Part shown: piece by piece, positions 16,163 to 23,842 of the stretch
Layout of the letters: each line of letters starts with the position of its first letter
How positions within the stretch are numbered: position 1 is the stretch's first letter
Origin: Chloroflexota bacterium
GTDB lineage: Bacteria; Chloroflexota; Anaerolineae; UBA4142; SHND01
Length of the DNA stretch: 32,112 nucleotides
Direction: 5' to 3'
Assembly: GCA_029778615.1 (NCBI GenBank)
Contig: JAKOPZ010000105.1
Coordinates: 1-32,112, forward strand
Notes under the pieces: generated by a model
The model's input: only the letters and a program-made list of their open reading frames with translations
Databases searched by the model: none
Told to the model about the DNA's origin: nothing
Translations under genes and position numbers: made by a program

Positions 16163-16345
16163 ATCGGACCCGCGATCGAGGGACACTGGAAATTGGTTTG
16201 TCAAAAAAAATTGCGTTTTGCGCTTTGTATGGAACAGGGCAATGCAGACCTATTCCATTAGCGGTCCGCAGAAGGAAATTAATCAAAGTGCGTACTTGGA
16301 ATGGACGGTGCAAAGCTGCCTTCTTGCAGTAGCGGAGGATTTCCA
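16163..16345. other. Non-coding gap between antitoxin and toxin candidates
   Basis: No convincing reading frame. It contains an imperfect hairpin (TGGAACAGG / CCTATTCCA, about 16231-16258) and, near its end, the GGAGG site of the PIN gene at 16334-16338. Confidence 0.5.
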
Positions 16346-16786
16346 ATGGCAAAACGCAAAGAACGATTTTTGGTCTTGTTGGACACAAGTGTCTTGGTGA
16401 ACGCGTGGGCAAATCCGCGCGGAAAATCTGCTAGCGCGCTCGTCTGGCAAATGTGGCTAGCGCGTGAAATTCAACTCGCTGTTTCGCCAATGGTGGTCGC
16501 AGAGTACGTTGAGGTACTTGAGCGTTTGAACTATTCCGCAAAACGAATTCAAGAATTTACGGAACGGTTGGCAACGCGCAGCACCGTGAGCTGGGTCAAT
16601 TTGGGGCGTCGCCTTGAATTTGAACGCGACCCTGACGATGAACCAATACTTTCAACAGCCCATTCAGCCGATGTCGAATATCTGGTTACTCTGGATCGCG
16701 ACATGTTGGAAATGACTACAGAACAACGTCGCCGTTTCAAATTCGAAATCGTAACACCTGCGCAATTTCTGGAACGCATTGCGTGA
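16346..16786 (+). CDS. PIN-domain toxin candidate (putative toxin-antitoxin component, PIN family)
   Basis: A 146-residue PIN nuclease-fold protein. The acidic metal ligands are in place: Asp13 in LLDTSVLVNA, Glu53 in VVAEYVEVL, Asp98/Asp99 in ERDPDDEPIL and Asp117/Asp119 in VTLDRDML. Such proteins are usually sequence-specific RNases neutralised by an antitoxin encoded just upstream. GGAGG lies seven bases before the ATG at 16346. A long hairpin with a T run follows at once. Toxicity is inferred from family and pairing with the RHH-like gene. Confidence 0.88.
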   Translation: MAKRKERFLVLLDTSVLVNAWANPRGKSASALVWQMWLAREIQLAVSPMVVAEYVEVLERLNYSAKRIQEFTERLATRSTVSWVNLGRRLEFERDPDDEPILSTAHSADVEYLVTLDRDMLEMTTEQRRRFKFEIVTPAQFLERIA

Positions 16787-16839
16787 TTTCCCTCATTTCC
16801 TTTCGACAGGGAGAAAAGGGAAATGAAGGAAATTTTTTT
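16786..16839 (+). terminator. Hairpin plus T tract between the PIN gene and the Gfo/Idh gene
   Basis: A left arm ATTTCCCTCATTTCCTTT (16786-16803) pairs with a right arm AAAGGGAAATGAAGGAAAT (16815-16833), with one mismatch and one bulge. A run of seven T follows (16833-16839). The ATG of the next gene begins directly after the T run. It reads as an intrinsic terminator for the PIN gene. Its near-heptameric make-up also resembles the mirrored arrays elsewhere in the window. Confidence 0.7.
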
Positions 16840-17847
16840 ATGGAACGTCTTCGTCTCGGTCTCGTCGGTTACGGTTATTGGGGTCCGAACCTCGCGCGCA
16901 ATTTTCATCAATTGCCGGAGGCGTGGCTCGTCGCGTGCGCGGACGCGGACAACGCGCGTTTGGCGGAAGCCGCGCGCTTGTATCCGCTTCAGCAAACGGC
17001 GAACGACGCGCGCGAACTCATTGAAAATCCAACTCTCGACGCGCTGGTGCTTGCCACACCGGCGCGTTCGCATTTTGAATTGGTGTCACAAGCGTTGAAC
17101 GCGGGCAAACATGTGTTGGTGGAAAAGCCGCTCGCGCTCACCAGCACCGATGCGCGCGCGTTGGTTGACCTCGCGCGAAAAAACAAACGCGTGTTGATGG
17201 TGGGACACACGTTCGAGTTCAATCCTGCCGTATGGAAGATTCAAGAATTGTTGGATGCGGGCGCGCTCGGAGAATTGTTTTACATCTATTCCAATCGCGT
17301 CAATCTCGGTCGCGTGCAAACGGACATTAACGCGTTGTGGAGCATCGCACCACACGATGTTTCCGTTTTGCTCGCACTATTGAAAAAGATGCCGCTTTCC
17401 GTTTCCGCGCACGGCGCGACGTATTTGCATCAAGGCGTTGAAGATGTGGTCTTTGCGCTGCTGAATTTTCCAAACAACATCGTCGGACACATTCATGCGT
17501 CATGGCTCGACCCGAGCAAGACGCGGCAAATGACATTTGTCGGTTCGGAAAAAATGATTGTCTATGACGACGTGGACCCCGAAGCGAAATTGAAAATTTA
17601 CGACAAGGGCGTGTACAAACGCGGCGACGCGTTCGGCGAATTTCAACTGCGTGTAAGAAGCGGCGATTTGTACATTCCGAAGATTGATTTGACCGAACCG
17701 CTCAAGTACGAATGCGCGCATTTCCTCGAATGTATTCGCGAAAACAAAACGCCGCGCACCGACGGCGAAAATGGTTTGCGCGTGGTGCGTGTGCTGGAAG
17801 CGGCGCAGCAATCGTTGAAGGAGAACGGCGCATTGGTTGCACTGTAG
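16840..17847 (+). CDS. Gfo/Idh/MocA-family oxidoreductase, WlbA/WbpB-like sugar-nucleotide dehydrogenase
   Basis: A 335-residue NAD(P)-dependent oxidoreductase. The Rossmann motif GYGYWGPN is at 10-17, the lysine motif EKPLAL at 95-100, GHTFEFNPAV at 122-131 and LWSIAPHDVSVLL at 167-179 with the likely catalytic His172. The APHD segment and the size are like WlbA/WbpB, which oxidises C3 of UDP-GlcNAc-uronate in 2,3-diamino-sugar synthesis. The matching acyltransferase and aminotransferase lie at 19172 and 21746. The ATG at 16840 directly follows a T tract and has no Shine-Dalgarno sequence at normal distance; GAAGG at 16825-16829 is the nearest. The specific substrate is inferred. Confidence 0.87.
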   Translation: MERLRLGLVGYGYWGPNLARNFHQLPEAWLVACADADNARLAEAARLYPLQQTANDARELIENPTLDALVLATPARSHFELVSQALNAGKHVLVEKPLALTSTDARALVDLARKNKRVLMVGHTFEFNPAVWKIQELLDAGALGELFYIYSNRVNLGRVQTDINALWSIAPHDVSVLLALLKKMPLSVSAHGATYLHQGVEDVVFALLNFPNNIVGHIHASWLDPSKTRQMTFVGSEKMIVYDDVDPEAKLKIYDKGVYKRGDAFGEFQLRVRSGDLYIPKIDLTEPLKYECAHFLECIRENKTPRTDGENGLRVVRVLEAAQQSLKENGALVAL

Positions 17848-17866
17848 TTTTTTTCGCGGGGGTTAT

Positions 17867-18397
17867 ATGGGACAAGCACTCGGCGCGCTGAATCCTTCCC
17901 TCTACATTGTGATTATTCTTGTTGTGCTTGGCATTTTGGCATTTTTTCTCATCCCATCTATTTTGGGGGGAAAGCGAACAGGCACCTTGCCAAACACGCC
18001 GTTAGCTGTAAAACCGCGACCTTTAATGACCGACGCAGAACGCGCTTTTTTTCACACGCTTCAAAACGCGTTAGGGACGCACTACGAGATTTTTCCGCAA
18101 ATGCCTTTTTCGAGTTTGGTCTCACAAACCGCCAAATTGCCGCCGCGTGTTTGGGGAATCGTGCAGAATAGTCACGCCGATTTTGTGATTGCTCATCCGA
18201 AATATCTTGGAGCCGTTGCAGTCATTGAGCTGGACGATTCCTCGCACGAGCAAGTGACGACACGAACAAAAGATGAAATCAAAAATCGGATTTGTGCCGA
18301 GGCAAAAATTCCATTGCTGCGCTTCCGCGTCGGAGAGAAATGGAATGCAAATGAAATTCGTTTGCAAGTGGAACAAGCAATCAATATGACCAAGTAG
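17867..18397 (+). CDS. DUF2726-domain protein with N-terminal membrane anchor
   Basis: A 176-residue protein. Residues ~10-32 are a single hydrophobic helix (YIVIILVVLGILAFFLIP). The soluble part begins RPLMTDAERAFFHTLQNALG and continues with IFPQMPFSSLV, AVIELDDSSHEQ and LLRFRVGEKWNANEI, the usual signature of DUF2726 (PF10881), which is thought to have a nuclease-like fold. No function is established. The ATG at 17867 follows GGGGGTT; a longer frame from 17837 overlaps the upstream gene. Three bases separate its stop from the metallophosphoesterase start. Confidence 0.87.
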   Translation: MGQALGALNPSLYIVIILVVLGILAFFLIPSILGGKRTGTLPNTPLAVKPRPLMTDAERAFFHTLQNALGTHYEIFPQMPFSSLVSQTAKLPPRVWGIVQNSHADFVIAHPKYLGAVAVIELDDSSHEQVTTRTKDEIKNRICAEAKIPLLRFRVGEKWNANEIRLQVEQAINMTK

Positions 18398-18400
18398 ATA

Positions 18401-19171
18401 ATGCGTATCGCCATCTTTTCTGACATTCACGGCAATTCCATCGCGCTCGACGCGGTGCTGCAAGATATTCAAGCGCGCGGCGGGGCAGATGCGTATTGGG
18501 TCTTGGGTGATTTGGCGGCGTTTGGACATGACCCTGTTGGTTGTTTGGAACGCGTGTATGCGTTGCCGAACGTCGTGGTCACACGCGGCAACACCGACCG
18601 TTTTCTTTTGAACACCGCCTGGACAATTCCCGCCGAATTTCCGCGCGATGACGGGTCGTTGAACCGATACCTCGAAACCAGCACAAGTCTTGCGTGGACG
18701 ATGGGCGCGCTGGCGTCTACTGATTGGCTTGACACACTTGCCGCGCTGCCGTTGGAGTATCGAACCGTGTTGCCCGATGGAACAAGCGTGTTGTGTGTCC
18801 ATGCATCACCCGGTACGGATGAAGGGCAAGGCGTAAATCCCGCGACGACACAAGACGAATTGAACGCGCGCTTTGCCGATTGTGATGCGGACGTGGTATT
18901 TGTCGGACACACGCACGAAGCGTTGGAACGCAATGTTGGCACGCTTCGGGTGTTCAATCCCGGCAGTGTCAGTTTGCCGCAACCGCCTGACCTGCGCGCG
19001 AAATACATTCTGCTCGACGCGGACGCGCACGGCTATCGCCTCAAACGCCATTTCGTCGAGTATGACCGCGCGGCGGTGATTGCTATTTTGGAAAAACAAA
19101 AACATCCCGGCGCGCATTTTATTTCACAACACCTGCGCGGCGAACGCAAACCGCCGTGGCAGCAAAATTAA
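18401..19171 (+). CDS. Calcineurin-like metallophosphoesterase (YfcE/MJ0936 type)
   Basis: A 256-residue phosphodiesterase-fold enzyme with the full two-metal set: Asp8 and His10 in FSDIHGN, Asp37 in VLGDLAAFG, Asn64 in TRGNTDR, a His in SVLCVHASPG and GHTHEA near the middle. The C-terminal part FNPGSVSLPQP is also typical. The substrate is unknown. The stop codon TAA (19169-19171) abuts the next ATG at 19172, so translation is probably coupled. Confidence 0.93.
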   Translation: MRIAIFSDIHGNSIALDAVLQDIQARGGADAYWVLGDLAAFGHDPVGCLERVYALPNVVVTRGNTDRFLLNTAWTIPAEFPRDDGSLNRYLETSTSLAWTMGALASTDWLDTLAALPLEYRTVLPDGTSVLCVHASPGTDEGQGVNPATTQDELNARFADCDADVVFVGHTHEALERNVGTLRVFNPGSVSLPQPPDLRAKYILLDADAHGYRLKRHFVEYDRAAVIAILEKQKHPGAHFISQHLRGERKPPWQQN

Positions 19172-19780
19172 ATGTCCGCAGAAATCCATTCCAACGTTTT
19201 CTTTGCCGATGAGCCCACGGTCGGCGCGTTCGTCATCATCGGCGAACCGCCGCGCGGAAAAAATGCGGGCGAACTCGAAACGCGCATTGGCGCGCGCGCC
19301 ATCATTCGTTCGCATACGGTGATTTACGCGGGCAATGTCATTGGCGATGATTTTCAAACGGGACACGGCGTTTTGATTCGTGAAGAAAATGAAATTGGAA
19401 ATCATGTGAGCATCGGTTCGCATACGATTGTGGAACATCATGTAAAAATCGGAAACAACGCGCGTTTGCACTCGAACGTATTCGTTCCCGAATTTTCCAT
19501 TCTCGAAGAAAACTGTTGGCTCGGACCGAACGTCGTCGTCACGAACGCGCGCTATCCGCAATCGCGCGGCGTCAAAGAAAATTTGCGCGGCGCGCACATC
19601 AAACGCGGCGCGAAAATCGGTGCGAACGCGACGTTGCTCCCCGGTGTTGTGATTGGCGAAAACGCGTTGGTCGGCGCGGGCGCGGTGGTCACGCGCGATG
19701 TTCCCGACGGCGCGGTGGTGGTCGGCAATCCCGCGCGCATAATCAAGACGATTGAGGCGATTGGGGAATACGACGAATGA
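19172..19780 (+). CDS. Left-handed beta-helix acyltransferase, WlbB/WbpD-like
   Basis: A 202-residue hexapeptide-repeat protein. Repeats such as [38 protein letters not shown] and [20 protein letters not shown] run through the chain, ending VGNPARIIK. It fits sugar-nucleotide N-acetyltransferases (WlbB/WbpD), which acetylate the 3-amino group made by a DegT aminotransferase; that gene is at 21746. The start abuts the metallophosphoesterase stop. The last four codons and the stop codon lie in the heptamer array at 19772, so its end (GEYDE) may have been reshaped by the repeat. An acyl group other than acetyl is possible. Confidence 0.88.
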   Translation: MSAEIHSNVFFADEPTVGAFVIIGEPPRGKNAGELETRIGARAIIRSHTVIYAGNVIGDDFQTGHGVLIREENEIGNHVSIGSHTIVEHHVKIGNNARLHSNVFVPEFSILEENCWLGPNVVVTNARYPQSRGVKENLRGAHIKRGAKIGANATLLPGVVIGENALVGAGAVVTRDVPDGAVVVGNPARIIKTIEAIGEYDE

Positions 19781-19799
19781 CGAACGACAAATGACAAGC
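19772..19799 (+). repeat. Heptamer array (GACGAAC type x4) spanning a stop and a start codon
   Basis: Units GACGAAT, GACGAAC, GACAAAT and GACAAGC. The TGA stop of the acyltransferase (19778-19780) is formed where unit 1 meets unit 2. The ATG of pdxH (19791-19793) is formed where unit 3 meets unit 4. Confidence 0.92.
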
Positions 19800-20432
19800 T
19801 CTATTTCCGAACTCCGCATCCAGTACACACGCGGCACGCTGGACGAACGCGACGCCGACCCGAATCCCTTTGTCATGTTTCAAGAGTGGCTTGATGCCGC
19901 CATCGCGGAAAATTTGCCCGAACCGAACGCGATGATTGTGGCAACTGCCGCGCTCGACGCGAAACCTTCCGCGCGCGTCGTGTTATTGCGCGGCGTGGAT
20001 GAACGCGGTTTTGTTTTTTTTACAAATTATTCGAGCCGCAAAGGCAAAGAACTCAAAGACAATCCGTTCGCCGCGCTCGTTTTCTTTTGGCAGCCGCTGC
20101 ATCGGCAAATTCGCATCGAAGGACGCGTGGAACGCGTGAACGCGCAAGAATCGGATGCCTATTTCAATTCGCGTCCGCGCGGCGCGCAGTTGAGCGCGGC
20201 GGCATCTCCGCAAAGTCAGGTCATTCCCAACCGCGCATTTTTGGAAACGCGCACGGCAGAACTCGACGCGAAATTTCCAAATCATGTTTTGCGCCCCGCG
20301 CACTGGGGCGGCTATCGCGTGATTCCCGATGTGTTTGAATTTTGGCAGGGTCGCGAGAATCGAATGCACGATAGATTGCGTTATACGCGCGCGGTGAATA
20401 ACGCATGGAAAATTGAACGGCTTGCGCCGTGA
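19791..20432 (+). CDS. pdxH: Pyridoxamine/pyridoxine 5'-phosphate oxidase
   Basis: A 213-residue FMN enzyme that makes pyridoxal 5'-phosphate, the cofactor of the DegT aminotransferase encoded nearby. Characteristic stretches are SARVVLLRGVDERGFVFFTNYSSRKGKEL (FMN site), SRPRGAQLSAAASPQS and the C-terminal WGGYRVIPDVFEFWQGRENRMHDR. Length is usual. The ATG at 19791 comes from the heptamer array and gives MTSSISELRIQY, a normal N-terminus. An in-frame alternative at 19752 overlaps the upstream gene. No Shine-Dalgarno sequence is recognisable, so coupling to the upstream stop 10 bases away is likely. Confidence 0.96.
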   Translation: MTSSISELRIQYTRGTLDERDADPNPFVMFQEWLDAAIAENLPEPNAMIVATAALDAKPSARVVLLRGVDERGFVFFTNYSSRKGKELKDNPFAALVFFWQPLHRQIRIEGRVERVNAQESDAYFNSRPRGAQLSAAASPQSQVIPNRAFLETRTAELDAKFPNHVLRPAHWGGYRVIPDVFEFWQGRENRMHDRLRYTRAVNNAWKIERLAP

Positions 20433-20482
20433 GTGAGAGATGGCGAATCGAAAAACTGATTACCGCTTACTGCATCCCGTTC

Positions 20483-20530
20483 GCACTATCACACTATCGC
20501 ACTCTCGCACTATCGAACTATTCCACTCCT
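20483..20530 (+). repeat. Octamer array (GCACTATC type x6)
   Basis: Six eight-base units: GCACTATC, ACACTATC, GCACTCTC, GCACTATC, GAACTATT and CCACTCCT. The third to fifth positions ACT are constant. The array lies after pdxH and runs directly into the terminator stem at 20532. A related, inverted array follows the next gene (21662). Confidence 0.88.
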
Positions 20531-20531
20531 C

Positions 20532-20558
20532 CCGTCGTCTAACCAACGACGGTTTTTT
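20532..20558 (+). terminator. Intrinsic terminator after pdxH
   Basis: CCGTCGT (20532-20538) and ACGACGG (20546-20552) pair perfectly around CTAACCA and are followed by six T residues. It should end the transcript running through the acyltransferase and pdxH. Confidence 0.88.
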
Positions 20559-20579
20559 ATCTCGCGTTCTGTTCAATGT

Positions 20580-20585
20580 TACAAT
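20580..20585 (+). promoter_or_regulatory. -10 box (TACAAT) of the DUF2330 gene
   Basis: TACAAT lies 21 bases before the ATG at 20607 and directly after the pdxH terminator, where a new promoter is expected. The -35 region is poor (T-rich, overlapping the terminator's T run). Confidence 0.45.
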
Positions 20586-20606
20586 GCAGATGTTTGCGGA
20601 GGTGTT

Positions 20607-21665
20607 ATGCGCGTTGTGTTGAAAATTCTTGCCGTCGCGTTTCTGCTGTCGCTCGCGTTGGGCGCGTCCACCGCGTATGCGTGCGGCTGCGGCATTTACA
20701 TTCCACGCCAAGGCGATGGCATCGTTTCGCAAGAACGCGCGCTCGTGCGCTGGGACGGTGCACGCGAAGAGATTGTCATGTCGCTCGGCGTTTTGGGAAA
20801 ATCTCAAGAAGCCGCGATTATTTTGCCCATTCCTTCACGCGCCGATGTGAAACTCGCGCCGTCAAATTTGTTTGACGAACTCGCGGAAATGACAAAACCG
20901 CTCGTGCGTGATGAGGTGGAATGGACATTCGGATTTGGCGTTGGTTCGAGTGCGATGCCCGAAGCGGCGGGTGGCGCGCCATCGGGTGTGAGCGTTTTGT
21001 CACGTCAAAATGTCGGACCGTTTGATGTGGCAAATCTCGCGGCGACCGATAAAGACGCGCTGAAAAATTGGCTCGACGATAATAAATTCCAACTCGACGC
21101 ATCGGTGATTGATTTGATGCAGCCGTATGTGGACGAAAATTGGACGTTCGTCGCCGTGCGGATGCGTCCCGAAAACGCGGGGCAGGAATTGGGCGGCGAG
21201 TTGCAGCCGTTGTGGATTTCGTTCGCTTCCGACAAGTTGGTGTATCCGATGCGCGCGTCGGCGAACGCGGAAAATTCGCAGCAATTGTTTTTGTACATTC
21301 TCGCCGACCATCGCATCGAAAAACAAAACGCGTTCGGCGATTCGCGCGTTTCGTATGCGGATTGGATTGAACCGTCCGCGCTGGCTCCCAATTCCGCGCT
21401 CGCACCATTCGTTGCGCAATCTGCGCCGCGCAAATGGTTTCTCACAAAATTTACGGACACCGTAAATCCCGCGCAAGTGAATGACGATTTCAAGTTTTCC
21501 GTTGCGGCACAAGATACGACCTTCCGCGAAGTGACCATTCGACGCGTGCAGCAAGACGCGATGCCACTTGTTTTGCTCGCGTGTTTTGTGCTGATGATTC
21601 TCGGCATGGCGGTCTTTGTAATTTTGCTCGTGATGCTCACGCGACGGCGCGCAGTAGTACAATAG
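20607..21665 (+). CDS. DUF2330-domain envelope protein
   Basis: 352 residues. A signal peptide occupies ~1-25 (MRVVLKILAVAFLLSLALG...AYACGCG). The mature start CGCGIYIPRQGDGIVSQERALVRWDGAREEIVMSLGV and the following AAIILPIPSRADV are typical of DUF2330. The chain ends in one hydrophobic helix (PLVLLACFVLMILGMAVFVI) and RRR, so it should be anchored with the domain outside. The cysteines after the signal peptide may form a disulfide. GGAGGTG precedes the ATG at 20607. Function unknown. Octamer arrays lie on both sides of the gene, and its stop codon lies in the downstream one. Confidence 0.88.
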   Translation: MRVVLKILAVAFLLSLALGASTAYACGCGIYIPRQGDGIVSQERALVRWDGAREEIVMSLGVLGKSQEAAIILPIPSRADVKLAPSNLFDELAEMTKPLVRDEVEWTFGFGVGSSAMPEAAGGAPSGVSVLSRQNVGPFDVANLAATDKDALKNWLDDNKFQLDASVIDLMQPYVDENWTFVAVRMRPENAGQELGGELQPLWISFASDKLVYPMRASANAENSQQLFLYILADHRIEKQNAFGDSRVSYADWIEPSALAPNSALAPFVAQSAPRKWFLTKFTDTVNPAQVNDDFKFSVAAQDTTFREVTIRRVQQDAMPLVLLACFVLMILGMAVFVILLVMLTRRRAVVQ

Positions 21666-21685
21666 TGCAATCGTGTGCTGGTGCG
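21662..21685 (-). repeat. Degenerate octamer array, inverse of the one at 20483
   Basis: Units ATAGTGCA, ATCGTGTG and CTGGTGCG at an eight-base period. The complement of the first contains GCACTAT, the core of the 20483 array. The TAG stop of the DUF2330 gene (21663-21665) lies in the first unit. The match is partial. Confidence 0.55.
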
Positions 21686-21695
21686 ACTGTAAAAA

Positions 21696-21737
21696 GTCTC
21701 CAGTCTCCAGTCTCTAGTCTCCAATCTCTAATCTCCA
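21696..21737 (-). repeat. Heptamer array (GTCTCCA / TGGAGAC type x6) upstream of the aminotransferase
   Basis: Six units: GTCTCCA, GTCTCCA, GTCTCTA, GTCTCCA, ATCTCTA and ATCTCCA. All variation is between C and T or G and A. It is the complement of the GAGACTG core at 9822 and 31826. It ends where GAGG, the probable ribosome-binding site of the next gene, begins. Confidence 0.93.
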
Positions 21738-21745
21738 GAGGACAC

Positions 21746-22861
21746 ATGTCAAAAATTCCACTCGTAGATTTACACGCACAATACGAAACCATCAAACCCG
21801 AAATTGACGCGGCGATTCAGCGCACGATTGACCGCACCGCGTTTATTCTTGGACCCGAAGCGAAACAGTTTGAAGAAAACTTTGCAAAATTCTGCAACGT
21901 CAAACACGCCATCGGTCTCGATTCGGGAACTGCCGCGCTGCATCTTGCGATGATGGCGCTCGACATCGGCGCGGGCGATGAGGTGGTTACCACCGCACAC
22001 ACGTTCATCGCGACCGCCGAGCCGATTTCGCTTCTCGGCGCGCGTCCCGTGTTCGTTGATATTGACCCGCGCACATACAATCTCGACCCGAACAAATTGG
22101 AGGCGGCAATTACGCCGCGCACCAAAGCGATTATTCCCGTGCATTTGTACGGACAGCCCGCCGAGATGGACGCGATTTTGGACATCGCGCGCGCTCACCA
22201 CATTCCTGTTATCGAAGATGCCGCGCAAGCGCACGGCGCGCTGTACCGCGACCACAACGTCGGAACGTTCGGCTTGATGACCTGTTTCAGTTTTTATCCG
22301 GGAAAAAATCTCGGCGCGTATGGCGACGCGGGCGCGCTTGTGACAAACGACGACGAACTCGACCACAAAATTCGGATGCTGCGCGACCACGGACGCACGA
22401 CCAAATACGAACACGAAATTTCGGGGTACGGCTATCGGCTCGATGGAATTCAAGGCGCGATTCTCGATGTGAAATTAAAACATCTGCCCGAATGGAATTC
22501 CAAGCGTCGCGCACACGCGGACTATTACACCGAATTGTTATCGAACGTGGACGCTTCGATTGTGACGCCGTACGAACCAGCGCACGTAAAAGCGGTTTAT
22601 CATTTGTACGTGATTCGCACGCGCAAACGCGATGAGCTGCTGCAATACTTGAAAGAACACGACATTGAAGCGGGCATTCATTATCCCGTACCATTACACA
22701 TGCAGCCCGTGTACAAAAATCTCGGGTACGCGCCGGGTGCATTTCCCGAAACCGAACGCGCGGCGCAAGAAATTCTCTCGCTGCCGATTTATCCCGAACT
22801 CTCGCACGCACAGATGGAACGCGTGGTGGAGACCATGAGAGAGTTTTATAGAAATAATTGA
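21746..22861 (+). CDS. DegT/DnrJ/EryC1/StrS-family PLP aminotransferase, WlbC/WbpE-like
   Basis: A 371-residue PLP enzyme that transfers an amino group to a keto-sugar nucleotide. GLDSGTAALHLAM (57-69) and VVTTAHTFIATAEPI form the cofactor pocket. Asp158 lies in VIEDAAQAHGA, and Lys187 in FSFYPGKNLGAYGDAG is the Schiff-base lysine. The C-terminal YHLYVIRT, GIHYPVPLHMQP and LSLPIYPELS are typical. With the Gfo/Idh enzyme and the hexapeptide acyltransferase it would complete 3-acetamido-3-deoxy-sugar synthesis. The ATG at 21746 follows GAGG by four bases; the longer frame from 21581 overlaps DUF2330 and the array. Confidence 0.94.
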   Translation: MSKIPLVDLHAQYETIKPEIDAAIQRTIDRTAFILGPEAKQFEENFAKFCNVKHAIGLDSGTAALHLAMMALDIGAGDEVVTTAHTFIATAEPISLLGARPVFVDIDPRTYNLDPNKLEAAITPRTKAIIPVHLYGQPAEMDAILDIARAHHIPVIEDAAQAHGALYRDHNVGTFGLMTCFSFYPGKNLGAYGDAGALVTNDDELDHKIRMLRDHGRTTKYEHEISGYGYRLDGIQGAILDVKLKHLPEWNSKRRAHADYYTELLSNVDASIVTPYEPAHVKAVYHLYVIRTRKRDELLQYLKEHDIEAGIHYPVPLHMQPVYKNLGYAPGAFPETERAAQEILSLPIYPELSHAQMERVVETMREFYRNN

Positions 22862-22869
22862 CGCAACAA

Positions 22870-22934
22870 GTAGCAGGTAGCAAGTAGCAGGGATTCAACC
22901 TGCTACCCACTACCTACTACCTACTACTTGCTAC
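22870..22934. repeat. Mirrored heptamer array (GTAGCAG type), 3 + 5 units
   Basis: Three units (GTAGCAG, GTAGCAA, GTAGCAG), a nine-base spacer, then five in the opposite orientation (CTGCTAC, CCACTAC, CTACTAC, CTACTAC, TTGCTAC). The inner units pair as a hairpin. It fills the whole junction between the aminotransferase and the sulfurtransferase. Confidence 0.93.
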
Positions 22935-22942
22935 CTCCAACC

Positions 22943-23818
22943 ATGTCTCTCGTAACAACTCACTGGCTTGCCGAGCATCTGGACGACGCAAACATTCGCA
23001 TCGTGGACACGCGTTGGTATCTTTTGCAGCCGACCAAAGGCGAAACGGATTACCACAACGCGCACATCCCCAACGCAATATATTTGAGCGTGGACCGTCA
23101 TCTCGCCGCAATGCCCTTACCCGATGCAAAAACCGGACGTCATCCGCTGCCCGACGCGGAAGCATTTGCAGAAACCATGATGCGCGCAGGAATTTCAAAT
23201 TCGAATCATGTCGTCGCGTATGACGACGCGGGCGGCGCAAATGCCGCGCGCCTGTGGTGGCTGCTGCGCTACTTTGGAGACGAAAATGTTTCGCTGCTCG
23301 ACGGCGGATTGAATCAATGGCTCGCCGAAGGACGCCCCCTCGCGCGCGAGCTGCCAACGTTTCCGCGCGGCGAGTTTCACGCCCGCGCGAATTTGGGCAT
23401 GGTCGTAACCAAAACGGAAATGATGACGTTGACGCGTCATTCGCGCGTGTTGCTTTTGGATGTGCGCGCGCCCGAACGCTATCGCGGCGAGACGGAACCG
23501 ATTGACCCGCGCGCGGGGCACATTCCCGGCGCATACAACGCGCCCTTGGCAGGCAATCTCCGCGCCGCTGCGGAGGGCGGTGACCCGAACGATTTTCGTT
23601 TTCGCAATGCCCGAGAATTGCAAGCGCGCTTTGACGCATTGGGCGCCAACGGCGCCGACGAAATTGTCGCGTATTGCGGAAGCGGCATCAACGCGCCGGC
23701 AGATTTATTTGCGCTCCATCTCGCGGGGTATGACAACACCCGTTTGTACGCCGCTTCGTTCAGCGAATGGAGCCGCGACCCGAAACTGCCTGTGATTGCG
23801 GGAGCAACGCCGTACTGA
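22943..23818 (+). CDS. Two-domain sulfurtransferase (thiosulfate / 3-mercaptopyruvate type)
   Basis: A 291-residue tandem rhodanese. The N-terminal domain (~1-130) is catalytically silent, with Asp94 (AYDDAGG) where the active cysteine would be. The C-terminal domain carries the active loop YCGSGIN with Cys245. LLDVRAPERYRGETEPIDPRAGHIPGA (171-197) is the usual rhodanese signature. It would move sulfane sulfur from thiosulfate or mercaptopyruvate to a thiol acceptor or cyanide. The loop CGSG does not decide between the two donors. The ATG at 22943 follows the mirrored array by eight bases with no Shine-Dalgarno sequence. Confidence 0.93.
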   Translation: MSLVTTHWLAEHLDDANIRIVDTRWYLLQPTKGETDYHNAHIPNAIYLSVDRHLAAMPLPDAKTGRHPLPDAEAFAETMMRAGISNSNHVVAYDDAGGANAARLWWLLRYFGDENVSLLDGGLNQWLAEGRPLARELPTFPRGEFHARANLGMVVTKTEMMTLTRHSRVLLLDVRAPERYRGETEPIDPRAGHIPGAYNAPLAGNLRAAAEGGDPNDFRFRNARELQARFDALGANGADEIVAYCGSGINAPADLFALHLAGYDNTRLYAASFSEWSRDPKLPVIAGATPY

Positions 23819-23821
23819 TGC

Positions 23822-23827
23822 TATAAT
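23822..23827 (+). promoter_or_regulatory. -10 box (TATAAT) directly before the GT2 gene
   Basis: A perfect TATAAT, ending 15 bases before the ATG at 23843, so the leader would be about nine bases. The nearest -35-like TTGCGG (23796-23801) is 20 bases away, so the -35 is weak or absent. Confidence 0.5.
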
Positions 23828-23842
23828 TTTTACAGTGGAATA

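Noticed and set aside
22870-22934. CRISPR-like repeat array
   Set aside because: Units are 7 bases, directly adjacent and without spacers; no cas gene is in the window.
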